Part shown: one piece after another, positions 1 to 7,005 of the stretch | Layout: every line of letters begins with the position of its first letter | How positions within the stretch are numbered: the first letter of the stretch is position 1 | NCBI GenBank assembly: GCA_016793465.1 | Contig: JAEUJW010000101.1 | Coordinates: 1-64,000 of the forward strand | Direction: 5' to 3' | From: Myxococcales bacterium | GTDB taxonomy: Bacteria; Myxococcota; Polyangia; Nannocystales; Nannocystaceae | Length of the DNA: 64,000 nt | The notes under the pieces: generated by a model | Told to the model about the DNA's origin: nothing | Database searches by the model: none | Seen by the model: only the letters and a program-made list of their open reading frames with translations | Made by a program: the position numbers and the translations under genes

Positions 1-1
1 G

Positions 2-871
2 ATGCCGACCGTCGAGGAGTTCGCGCCGCTGTGGATCGAGTACAGCAAGGCCCAGCGGCACAAGCCGAGCACGCTGCACAACAAGGCCCTGCTGCTGCGC
101 TGCCACATCCTCCCGCTGATCGGCAAGCTGCGGCTCAACGAAGTCACGGAGGCCGCGCTCGCGCTCGTCGTCAAGAAGCGGGCCGACCTCGAGCCCGGGT
201 CGGTCAACAACCTGCTCAAGTACATCATCGCGTTGCTGCGCTGCGCCAAGGAGAAGCACGGCAAGAAGATCGAGATCCCCAAGGCGCCGTACCTGACGAA
301 CGAGACCGAGGCGGCCTGGTACACGGCCGATCAGTTCGAGGCCCTCGTCGAGAGCGCGGCGACCTTCGCGACCGCCGACCTCGTCTTGATCCTGCTCGCG
401 GGCGAGGCGGGGCTGCGGTCGGGGGAGATCAGCGCGCTGCGCTGGACGGACGTCGACCTCGCCAAGCGCGAGGTCACGATCCGGAGCAACCTCGTGCGGG
501 GCCACGAGGGCACGCCCAAGGGCGGGGTGACGCGCTCGGTGCCGATGTCCGGCCGGCTGCACCGCGCCCTCGTCCGGCACCAGGCGGCCGAGGGCGCGAC
601 GGGCCGGGTGCTGCGCCGCGAGGACGGCAGCGACATGACCACGGACTCGCAGCGCACGGTCCTGCGGCGGGTCGCGGGCTACGCCGGGGTGCCGGCCTAC
701 GGCATGCACGCGCTGCGGCACTGCTTCGGCTCGCGCATGATGAACGGCGGCGCGGGCGGCAAGGTGGTGATGCGCCTGCTCGGGCACAAGAAGCTGTCGA
801 CCACGGAGCGCTACGTCCACACGTCGGACGAACACTGCCGCAGCGTGGTCGATCGGCTGCTGCCGGGCTGA
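2..871 (+). CDS. Tyrosine recombinase / phage-type integrase (probably 5'-truncated by the window edge)
   Basis: Site-specific tyrosine recombinase. An N-terminal SAM-like core-binding domain occupies about residues 3-90 and the catalytic domain about 105-285. The active-site set is visible: Arg139 in GLRSGEISALRW, a candidate Lys173, the HxxR box His236/Arg239 (HALRH), His262 (GHKKLS) and the nucleophile Tyr271 (ERYVH). The frame opens at the second base of the window. The family usually has an arm-binding region of about 50 residues before the first recognisable motif here, so the true start is probably outside the window. It lies next to a partition operon and reads toward it, which suggests an integrated mobile element. 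The family call is secure; the start is not. Confidence 0.93.
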   Translation: MPTVEEFAPLWIEYSKAQRHKPSTLHNKALLLRCHILPLIGKLRLNEVTEAALALVVKKRADLEPGSVNNLLKYIIALLRCAKEKHGKKIEIPKAPYLTNETEAAWYTADQFEALVESAATFATADLVLILLAGEAGLRSGEISALRWTDVDLAKREVTIRSNLVRGHEGTPKGGVTRSVPMSGRLHRALVRHQAAEGATGRVLRREDGSDMTTDSQRTVLRRVAGYAGVPAYGMHALRHCFGSRMMNGGAGGKVVMRLLGHKKLSTTERYVHTSDEHCRSVVDRLLPG

Positions 872-895
872 CGCCCGCTCGGCTCCCGCGGCGAC

Positions 896-930
896 AGGCC
901 GCCTACGGCGCGTCGCGCGGTAGGCGGCCT
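896..930. terminator. Perfect 11-bp stem hairpin between convergent genes
   Basis: The arms AGGCCGCCTAC (896-906) and GTAGGCGGCCT (920-930) are perfectly complementary and enclose a 13-base GC-rich loop. The hairpin sits between the integrase stop and the stop of the convergent proline-rich gene. That is the place for a bidirectional terminator. There is no U-tract, so the role is inferred from position and stem quality. Confidence 0.6.
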
Positions 931-939
931 CGTCGTTCA

Positions 940-1533
940 TCACCGCCGGCCGGCTTGTCGCGCCTTGATCCCCTCGGCCATCCGACGCGCAACCTCCTCC
1001 ATCCACGGTTCGACCACCGGCGGCTCTGGCTCCGCCTTCGGCGACGGTACCGGCCTCGCCGCTCGCGTAGGGTCGAAGACCGGGCCGCCCCGCGAGCCCC
1101 GAACCCGCGAGGGCTCCGCGGGCTTCGGGGTCGGGGATGCCTCCGCGGGCTTCGGGCTTGGGGATGCCTCCGCGGGCTTCGGGCTGGGGGATGCCTGCGG
1201 GGGCTTCGCGGGCTCTGGACGTGGGGACGCTCGCGAGGGCTCCGCGGGCGGGGGTTCTGCTGGTTGGGACCTTCGGGGGGATGGGCCGGGCCGGGTCCCG
1301 GGTGAGGTTGGCCATCCGGGCGAGGGTGGCCATCCGGGCCTCTGCCAGCCGTCGATCGGAGGGTCCGGCCTCGTCGTGCTCGCGGCCTTGGGTCGAGACC
1401 GCGGTGGAGGGCCTAGCGCCTTCACCCCGTTGATGATCCCGCGGATGATCAGTCCACCCGCGACGCCGCTGCCTACAGCGATCGCGATCTTGGCGATCGT
1501 CTTCTCCACGTCCGAGTTACCGTCCTCCGCCAT
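940..1533 (-). CDS. Proline-rich protein with an N-terminal membrane segment, unknown function
   Basis: I do not recognise a family. After a short charged N-terminus (MAEDGNSDVEKT) there is one Gly/Ala/Ile-rich hydrophobic segment at about residues 14-36, suited to a membrane anchor. A long Pro/Ser/Ala-rich linker follows, with a nine-residue repeat (ASPSPKPAE and variants) encoded by 27-bp tandem DNA repeats at about 1135-1215. The C-terminus is a short amphipathic stretch rich in Arg. I chose the ATG at 1533 over an adjacent upstream TTG. It is the last gene before the partition operon on the same strand, 78 bp downstream of it, and may belong to the same mobile element. It could be a cell-envelope spanning protein; nothing shows an enzymatic role. 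Confidence 0.6.
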   Translation of the reverse strand: MAEDGNSDVEKTIAKIAIAVGSGVAGGLIIRGIINGVKALGPPPRSRPKAASTTRPDPPIDGWQRPGWPPSPGWPTSPGTRPGPSPRRSQPAEPPPAEPSRASPRPEPAKPPQASPSPKPAEASPSPKPAEASPTPKPAEPSRVRGSRGGPVFDPTRAARPVPSPKAEPEPPVVEPWMEEVARRMAEGIKARQAGRR

Positions 1534-1611
1534 CAAAACAGATTAGAGGAGACCTGCGCGCTGCTCAAGACGCAGGAGCGCGCGCGGGTCGAGCGGATCG
1601 CTGACTGACGT

Positions 1612-2106
1612 CTAGCTGCGATCAGGCGGCGATCCGAAACACCGGCGCCAGTCTTCGGCGATCGCCACGCTGGCGGCGGCGTTCAGGTCCACGCCGCGGA
1701 ACTCGGCGAGCTGCCGCAGCTTCGCGTCGAGCTGCGGTGACAGACGGATCACCCGTTGCGCGCGGTCTTCCTTCGGCGGTCGGCCTTGACCGCCCTGTGC
1801 ACGCGCGCGCGGAGCCCGGCCGCGTGGCTTGGTCTCGTCGGCCTCGCCCGTGCCCTCGTCGGAGCGTGGTTGGGGTGACGTGTTCGAGCGGCGCCTGGCG
1901 GCGCGGCGCGGCGGAGCCTCGGGGCCCGCGTCGTCGTCTTCCCCTGCGTCGTCGGGAGATCGACGATCTGGCTGCGTCGGTGTGCTCGGCGGTTTCGGAG
2001 CCTCCTGCTTCATCTTCTCGAGCTCTCGCAGCGCCTCCGGGCTGGCGCCCGGTGGTGCGTGGGTTCCGGTGAAGGGCTGCGGGTTGAAGGACGGGCCACG
2101 CCCCAT
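1612..2106 (-). CDS. Ribbon-helix-helix-like partner of ParA (putative centromere-binding protein/autorepressor)
   Basis: Small protein of 164 residues. The first ~110 residues are low-complexity, acidic then basic, and look disordered. Residues ~116-157 fit a ribbon-helix-helix fold: a short beta strand (RVIRLS), a helix (PQLDAKLRQLAEFRG), then a second helix (LNAAASVAIAEDWRR). This is the size and layout of plasmid ParG/ParR/omega-type partners: flexible N-terminus and C-terminal RHH. The ATG overlaps the parA stop as TAATG, so the two are translationally coupled. It is the natural candidate to bind the 68-bp repeat array at 3222-3602 and the operator copy in the parA promoter. The RHH assignment is by pattern, not by a profile search. 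Confidence 0.72.
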   Translation of the reverse strand: MGRGPSFNPQPFTGTHAPPGASPEALRELEKMKQEAPKPPSTPTQPDRRSPDDAGEDDDAGPEAPPRRAARRRSNTSPQPRSDEGTGEADETKPRGRAPRARAQGGQGRPPKEDRAQRVIRLSPQLDAKLRQLAEFRGVDLNAAASVAIAEDWRRCFGSPPDRS

Positions 2107-2750
2107 TAACGCTTCTCCGCTGGGAAGCCGGCCCGCGCGAGGATCGCGTCGCAGAGCCCGACCATCAAGTGATGCGCGACCGTCCCTTTGCCGTGTGGCA
2201 CGTCCCACACCGGCCTGTAGTAAGCCTGGGACCGAAACGCTGCCGGGCTGTGTGGCATGATCTCCGGGTGATACTCGACGCCCGGGATCAGCCTTGTGGC
2301 CTCCTGCAAGCCGCGTTGGGTGTTTATGCCGCCCGCATCCGTCCCGTAGAAGACGACGTAGCACGGCGCCTTCTCGGTCATCTCCGGCACGATCTCGGCG
2401 AGGGACTCGATCGCGGTGCGGTTGTCGACGGGACAGATCCAGAGGTCGGGAGTGACGATGGCCGGGATGCCCGCCTCGGGAGGGGTGTCGATGACCACGA
2501 GGGGAAAGCCGCTCGTCGCGCTCGCAGGCGGCTGTTCCATCGGCGAGTAGAGCGCGGTGATGTTCCCGCGCTTGATCGGCCTGCTCGGGTCGAGCTGCCG
2601 CTCGTCGCTGAACCAGCGCATCAGGTCGCCCTGGCGGTCGAGCGTGACCAAGAGGCTTGGGATGCCGCGCTGATCGGCGCGGAGCCCGGTGTGTGCGGTG
2701 ATCGTGGTCTTCCCGATGCCGCCCTTGTGGTTGTGAACTGCGATGATCAC
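2106..2750 (-). CDS. parA: ParA-family partition ATPase
   Basis: P-loop ATPase of the ParA/MinD/Soj class, 214 residues, the small type without an N-terminal helix-turn-helix. It starts directly with the strand MIIAVHNHKGG. The deviant Walker A motif KGGIGKTT lies at residues 9-16 with the signature lysine before the two glycines. A switch I-like segment (DRQGDLMRWF) and a Walker B-like strand ending DTPPE follow. The GTG start at 2750 is supported by AAAAGGAG seven bases upstream and by the motif position; a longer frame to 2786 would run into the operator. Small ParAs of this type (plasmid type Ib) rely on the second gene for DNA binding and repression, which matches the downstream RHH-like gene. 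Expected role: ATP-dependent segregation of the element. Confidence 0.9.
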   Translation of the reverse strand: MIIAVHNHKGGIGKTTITAHTGLRADQRGIPSLLVTLDRQGDLMRWFSDERQLDPSRPIKRGNITALYSPMEQPPASATSGFPLVVIDTPPEAGIPAIVTPDLWICPVDNRTAIESLAEIVPEMTEKAPCYVVFYGTDAGGINTQRGLQEATRLIPGVEYHPEIMPHSPAAFRSQAYYRPVWDVPHGKGTVAHHLMVGLCDAILARAGFPAEKR

Positions 2751-2765
2751 GAGAGGTCTCCTTTT

Positions 2766-2799
2766 CAGATCGCTACCAGCGATCACCTTGATATCTGGA
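2766..2799 (-). promoter_or_regulatory. Operator: solitary seventh copy of the 68-bp-repeat core at the parA promoter
   Basis: On the minus strand this stretch reads GATATCA, seven further bases including GTGATCGC, then GGTAGCGATC. It matches the core of the array units at 3222-3602 with the same internal spacing. It carries the same inverted repeat GATCGCTGGTAGCGATC. It covers the -10 region and the expected transcription start, immediately upstream of the ribosome binding site. That placement predicts autorepression of the parA operon by the centromere-binding protein. Confidence 0.75.
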
Positions 2800-2816
2800 A
2801 CATGTGGGGCTCACAA
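2788..2816 (-). promoter_or_regulatory. Putative parA promoter overlapping the operator
   Basis: Read on the minus strand, TTGTGA (2816-2811) and TATCAA (2793-2788) are separated by exactly 17 bases, each matching the sigma70 consensus at four of six positions. The -10 box is embedded in the GATATCA element of the operator copy at 2766-2799. A transcript would begin near 2781 and leave a short leader before the GTG at 2750. Confidence 0.55.
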
Positions 2817-3221
2817 GACAACGGATCCGCGCGACGGCCCACCTGACGCGCGGGACCACAGGCTCGTCCGGGTTGCGCGATGGCAGGCCGCGCGTCGAGT
2901 GGCGCGGCCGCGCATGCGCGACCTGTCCTTTCAACCATATGACAAGGATCTCGAGTTCTTCTTAGGAAGTCGCAAACAAGCCAGCAAAAGCCTTGCAAAG
3001 CTTAATAAAGAAGAAGTGCTTCCCAAACAACCCGCGCATGACCTCCGTGCACGCAAGATACCGCGCGCGCGTCGTAGAGGGCCGGCGCCGCGCGCCTCCC
3101 GGCGCCGTCGCGCCTGGCGGCGATGATGCCAGGTCCGCTCGTCCTCCACGGTTCACCCACGCGCGTCACCGCATCGGACCGCGCGGCAGCGAGCCCCGAA
3201 CGCTGCGCTACGGTGTCGTTC
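2817..3221. other. Non-coding stretch with an AT-rich patch, between parA promoter and repeat array
   Basis: No convincing gene is seen; the small open frames lack domain-like composition and ribosome binding sites. Positions ~2931-3012 are conspicuously AT-rich for this window, with runs such as CTTAATAAAGAAGAAG. Flanking sequence returns to high GC. An AT-rich patch between an iterated array and a partition operon could be part of a replication or transfer origin, but no initiator binding site or Rep gene is seen. Confidence 0.5.
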
Positions 3222-3602
3222 ACCAGATATCAGAGTGATCGCTAGTGGCGATCAGTAATGATCGGGCCACGCAGCCCCCTGCGCCGTTCGCCTGATATCA
3301 GAGTGATCGCTGGTAGCGATCAGAAATGATCGAGCCACGTAGCCCCTCGCGTCGTCCGCCTGATATCAGAGTGATCGTTGGTAGCGATCAGAAATGATCG
3401 AGCCACGTAGCCCCTCGCGTCGTCCGCCTGATATCAGAGTGATCGCTGGTAGCGATCAGAAATGATCGAGCCACGCAGCCCCTCGCGTCATTCGCCTGAT
3501 ATCAGAATGATCGCTGGTAGCTATCAGAAATGATCGGTCTACGCAGCCCCCCGCATCGTTCTGCTGATATCAGAGTGATCGCTGGTAGCTATCAGAAATG
3601 GC
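3222..3602 (+). repeat. Six direct repeats with exact 68-bp period: putative centromere (parS/parC-like) array
   Basis: The word GATATCAG recurs at 3226, 3294, 3362, 3430, 3498 and 3566 (GATATCAGA in five units, GATATCAGAA at 3498), so the spacing is exactly 68 bp each time. Each unit holds the palindrome TGATATCA (first unit AGATATCA), then a 17-bp interrupted inverted repeat GATCGCTGGTAGCGATC with 7-bp arms, then AGAAATGATCGAGCCACG and a GC-rich spacer. The middle units are nearly identical, the outer ones diverged (for example CTAGTGGC in the first). The same core recurs once in opposite orientation at the parA promoter. The layout fits a plasmid-type centromere; iterons for a replication initiator are the main alternative. 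Confidence 0.85.
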
Positions 3603-3639
3603 TGGCTCGCGGCTCAGGCGAACCGCCTGCCGCCCCGCA

Positions 3640-3945
3640 CGCAAAGGGCCTCGTGCCGTGCCAGATGCCACGCGCCGCATCCGTGTCGCATCCGTGTCGC
3701 ATGCCGCGGCGCCGCGTCCTGTGTCGCGTCCCGTGTCGCATGCCGCAGCGCCGCGTCCGTGTCGCATCCGTGTCGCATGCCGCGGCGCCGCGTCCCGTGT
3801 CGCGTGTCGCGTGTCGCGTCCCGTGTCGCATGCCGCGGCGCCGCGTCCGTGTCGCATCCCGTGTCGCGTCCGTGTCGCATGCCGCGCGCGTCGCATGCCG
3901 AGGCGTCGCGTCCATGTCGCCACGGCGCCGCGTCTGACGTCACGG
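3640..3945. repeat. GC-rich compound tandem repeat built on GTGTCGCAT and ATGCCGCGGCGCCGCGTCC
   Basis: The 19-base word ATGCCGCGGCGCCGCGTCC, or a one-base variant, occurs at 3701, 3740, 3777 and 3830, with a degraded form at about 3879. The intervals are filled by tandem copies of CGTGTCGCATCC and CGTGTCGCGT. The period is irregular (about 37-53 bp), unlike the neighbouring 68-bp array. All six frames are partly open only because of composition. The content is rich in self-complementary GCCGCGGCGCCGCG, so strong secondary structure is expected. No coding role is supported. Confidence 0.7.
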
Positions 3946-4334
3946 CTGCGCCGTGTCGGCGCTGGGCCCAGGCGACGGTGGCGACGCGCGGCGTGCGGAG
4001 CTGTTGGTCGGCGACGCCGGGCCCGGTCGAGGATGTGCTTGCCCGTCAGCGACGATCCGGCGTAGGCCACCGGATGTCCCCGCCGACCCGGCCGCGCGGG
4101 CACCGTCTACGCGCTCCACCACGCGCTCGGCGGACGCGCCACGCCGACCGACGCGGCGGCGGGCGCTTGGCGACGCGCCGCGGGGCCCGCGCCTGCGCGC
4201 CCGCTCTGCTCGACGCCCAGCGCAAGGGCAGCGCGCCGCGTGGCGACCGTTTACGCTACGGCTCCCGGACGCCGTTCCCGCGCACGGCGTTGCGCCAGCC
4301 CCGGCGGCCTCCTACTCTCGGCGCGGAGGACAAC
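3946..4334. other. GC-rich non-coding stretch before a lipoprotein gene
   Basis: No gene is supported. Open frames here are continuations of composition-driven frames and show no signal peptide or domain. The 3' end holds the ribosome binding site (GCGGAGGA, 4323-4330) of the next lipoprotein gene. Confidence 0.4.
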
Positions 4335-4700
4335 ATGCAACGACGAACTTGGCAGTTCCTGGTGGCGGTGGCCCTGGCCTTCGGATGCGGCAGCAACCCC
4401 GAGGCTCCGGAAGATCCAGTTAAGGGAGCGACTTGCAGCAACAAAACCAAGTGTCCCCACGGCTACAAGTGCACGAACGACCCCGGCGACCCGCACAGCA
4501 CAGGTAAGTGCGAGTACCAAGTGTGCGGCCTAACAGACCTGTGCAAGAAGCCGCACAAGGAGTGCCCGCTGCCGGTAGAGACTGCGATGTGCGACAAGTT
4601 CGACAACGACAAGTACTGCGAGTGCGTGCGGCCAAACTCGGAGGAAGTGCCGACCACGCCGACGACCGGGGACCCTCCCCCGACGACCGGGAAGCCGTAG
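4335..4700 (+). CDS. Small Cys-rich lipoprotein, unknown function
   Basis: Predicted lipoprotein of 121 residues. It has a short basic n-region (MQRRTW), a hydrophobic core and a lipobox ending AFGC at about residue 19. The mature part has about nine further cysteines (for example CSNKTKCPHGYKC) and a Thr/Pro-rich tail (TTPTTGDPPPTTGKP), so it is likely disulphide-stabilised outside the cytoplasm. The ATG at 4335 is preceded by GGAGG at a good distance. The stop TAG is directly followed by the ATG of the next gene (TAGATG), so the two form a coupled pair. I do not recognise the family; the Cys spacing resembles the small EGF/Dickkopf-like repeats common in myxobacterial lipoproteins. Confidence 0.75.
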   Translation: MQRRTWQFLVAVALAFGCGSNPEAPEDPVKGATCSNKTKCPHGYKCTNDPGDPHSTGKCEYQVCGLTDLCKKPHKECPLPVETAMCDKFDNDKYCECVRPNSEEVPTTPTTGDPPPTTGKP

Positions 4701-5798
4701 ATGTCCTCGCCGAAGATCCTGGCCGCGGCGGCGCTCGTCGCCTGTGCATGCGCGCGGGAGAACGCGGAGCGGCATCAGCTCGACGGCCTCCTCGTCGTCG
4801 AGGACTTCGACGAGCCGATCTGCGCGGGTACCTTCGCGTTCCTCGAGCGGCGTCTCGCTGTGTTGGAGCGCGTGACCGGACTGCCCCGTGACCCGCAAGG
4901 GCTCGTCTTCCACTGGATCTACCGGCGCGACGAGATCGGCGAGCACTGTGTCGAGATGGCCGGCGCGTGCGCCCCGGGGCGGGACTTCTACGGGCCGCTG
5001 ATCGCGTACAGTCACGAGCTTGTGCACGCTCACCTGAGCCGGCTCGGACGGCCGCGCGTGTGGCTGGTCGAGGGCATGGCTACGATGCTCGACGACGCCT
5101 ACCTCGACGCTCCAGATCCGGAGATCACACCGTCGGACATGCTCCGGATCGAGAGCGGGCTCGGGCTCGATTACAGCTCCGCCGGTGCGTTCACGGCCTA
5201 CCTGCGCGACCGCTACGGCATGGCGAGCTTGCTCGACTACTACGAGGCGACGGCGGGAGCCGATATTGACGACTCGGTGGCGACCTTCCGTGAGGTCTTC
5301 GGCGATGACTTCGCGGCGGTCGAGGCCGACTACCTCGCGACCTTCCCGCGCGTCGCCGTGGGGATGCTTGACTGCGACGTGCCAGAGATCGAGCGGGCGG
5401 GCGACACGTGGTCGCACACCTTCGATCTGGTCTGCGACGAGGCGACGTCGATCGGCCCGCAGGAGTGGATCGACGACCCGGAGCGGTCGCTGGTCTGGTC
5501 GGGCGTCACCTGGAACGCGGCCGCGGGCTGGTACACGTTCAACCTCGCAGCCTCCGCGGAGGCGTACATCACGATCCAGGCGTGCGACGACCCCGAGGCC
5601 GTCTACGTGTGGACCGACGAGCCGCAGACGGACGCCTACCTCGCCGGGGGCCGCTACCTCGTTTCGGGAGAGGCGTACATCGACACCAGCCCGACCGCGA
5701 CGATCGCCGTGCGGCCGCGGAGCGGACCGCCGGACGCCAGTCCAGTCCGTCAGCTCCCGCCACGCGCCCGCCTGCGCCGCCTGGCGGGCGAGCACTGA
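4701..5798 (+). CDS. Putative gluzincin-type zinc metallopeptidase lipoprotein
   Basis: The product is 365 residues, with a short hydrophobic N-terminus ending in Cys (LVACAC at about residues 12-17), consistent with a lipoprotein signal. A zinc-peptidase site is visible: HELVH at 105-109 followed by WLVEGMA at 121-127. This is the HExxH plus distal E arrangement of MA-superfamily (gluzincin) peptidases; Glu124 would be the third ligand. The second half (about 220-345) is beta-rich with Trp/Tyr and paired cysteines, perhaps a substrate- or surface-binding domain. It begins immediately after the stop of the upstream Cys-rich lipoprotein, so the two are probably co-expressed and exported together. 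Substrate unknown. It could also be an inactive relative, but the metal and catalytic residues are intact. Confidence 0.75.
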   Translation: MSSPKILAAAALVACACARENAERHQLDGLLVVEDFDEPICAGTFAFLERRLAVLERVTGLPRDPQGLVFHWIYRRDEIGEHCVEMAGACAPGRDFYGPLIAYSHELVHAHLSRLGRPRVWLVEGMATMLDDAYLDAPDPEITPSDMLRIESGLGLDYSSAGAFTAYLRDRYGMASLLDYYEATAGADIDDSVATFREVFGDDFAAVEADYLATFPRVAVGMLDCDVPEIERAGDTWSHTFDLVCDEATSIGPQEWIDDPERSLVWSGVTWNAAAGWYTFNLAASAEAYITIQACDDPEAVYVWTDEPQTDAYLAGGRYLVSGEAYIDTSPTATIAVRPRSGPPDASPVRQLPPRARLRRLAGEH

Positions 5799-5871
5799 CC
5801 CCAGGGCGGGCGTGTCGGCCGCGCCGGGCGCCCGGCGTGACACCGGCCGCGGCGAGGTCTACCCTTGCCGT

Positions 5872-6972
5872 GTGACGCGCGCACCCATCCTCGCCGCCCT
5901 CGCGCTCGCCGCCTGCGGGGACACGGCCACCCCGCCCGGGTTCTCCTCCGGGCCGGCGGTCACGAGCACGGCGGAGACGACGAGCGGCAGCTCGTCCATC
6001 GGCGACTCGTCGTCCACTGGCCCCGCCGACGACTCCGCCGGCAGCTCCGGGAGTACGAGCACGAGCGGGGGCACGCTGGACGTCGGGACCGTGATGGACT
6101 TCGGGCCTGTCCAGCCGCCGGGCTGCATGGGCAAGGTGGACATCCTGTTCGTGATCTCGCGCCAAGGCACGATGAAGACCGAGCAGACGCAGCTCCTTGC
6201 GAGCTTCCCCGGCTTCATCGACACGATCGAGCAGAAGCTCGAGGGCTTCGACGTCCACATCCTGACGGCGAACCCGGACGGTGAGTGGCCGGGCTACTCG
6301 TTCTGCGAGGGCGGCGACGGACTGTGTTCCGACTACTACCCGAACTGCGGCCCCCACGCCCTCAACTACGATTGCCAGACGTACGCCGACCTCGTGACCG
6401 AGTGCGACAAGGTCCTCGGCGCCGGTCTGACCTTCAACGTGGGCGCGTACGCGACCAACAAGCTGTGCGACCTCCACGGCGGCCGCCGCTACATCGTCGG
6501 CGACGAGCCGGACATGACGGGCGCGTTCGAGTGCATCGCCAAGGTGGGCGTGTCCAGCGGCACGGCGGCGATGGGGGACGCGATGATCGCCGCGATCTCG
6601 CCTGAGATGAACGAGGCGGGCGGGTGCAACGAGGGGTTCCTGCGCGAGGACGCGTTGCTCGTCGTCGTGTTGATCTCGGACACCGATGACCACGGCTCAA
6701 CGACCTACGCCAAGAAGCAGTACGAGGCGCTCGTCGCGGCCAAGGGCGACCCTGGCGCCGTCGTCATGCTCGCGGTGACGCCACAGCCGCTCGGAGACGC
6801 CGAGCCGGTGCCGGGCTGCACGTACAACGACGGGCCGCTCGGCTTCTCGGAGCTGTTCTCGCGGTTCGCCTACACCGCGTACGGCGACACGTGCGCGCCG
6901 AGCTACGCGCCGTTCTTCGACGAGGCCGTAGGAAAAATCAGCGAAGCATGCGCGAGCTTCATCCCGCAGTGA
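5872..6972 (+). CDS. Lipoprotein with a von Willebrand factor A-like fold and degenerate MIDAS
   Basis: Predicted lipoprotein of 366 residues. The GTG at 5872 gives a compact signal peptide with lipobox LAAC at residues 12-15, then a Ser/Thr/Gly-rich spacer of about 60 residues. From residue ~88 the strand KVDILFVIS opens a vWA-like domain, later strands being LLVVVLISDTDDHG and VVMLAVTP. In the usual motif the strand ends in DxSxS; here the position reads ISRQGTM (Ser96 in place of Asp), so the metal site is probably lost or altered. Cysteine pairs are scattered through the domain. It follows the metallopeptidase gene after 73 bp on the same strand. Such vWA lipoproteins are abundant in myxobacteria; the function is not known. 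Confidence 0.72.
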   Translation: MTRAPILAALALAACGDTATPPGFSSGPAVTSTAETTSGSSSIGDSSSTGPADDSAGSSGSTSTSGGTLDVGTVMDFGPVQPPGCMGKVDILFVISRQGTMKTEQTQLLASFPGFIDTIEQKLEGFDVHILTANPDGEWPGYSFCEGGDGLCSDYYPNCGPHALNYDCQTYADLVTECDKVLGAGLTFNVGAYATNKLCDLHGGRRYIVGDEPDMTGAFECIAKVGVSSGTAAMGDAMIAAISPEMNEAGGCNEGFLREDALLVVVLISDTDDHGSTTYAKKQYEALVAAKGDPGAVVMLAVTPQPLGDAEPVPGCTYNDGPLGFSELFSRFAYTAYGDTCAPSYAPFFDEAVGKISEACASFIPQ

Positions 6973-7005
6973 CCCGCGTGCGCGGCGTCAGCCCGCGTGA
7001 GGGCG

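Noticed and set aside
31..1305. A 424-codon frame overlapping the integrase
   Set aside because: It is Arg/Ala/Gly-rich and in another frame of the integrase and of the proline-rich gene, with no motif or start support.
3222..3602. CRISPR array
   Set aside because: The whole 68-bp period is conserved, including what would be spacers, and there are no cas genes. The units contain paired inverted repeats typical of protein-binding sites.
3530..3943. Several open frames of about 100-180 codons in the GC-rich repeats
   Set aside because: They translate the tandem repeats (CRMPRRRV-like) in all frames without stop codons; there is no start context and no protein-like composition.
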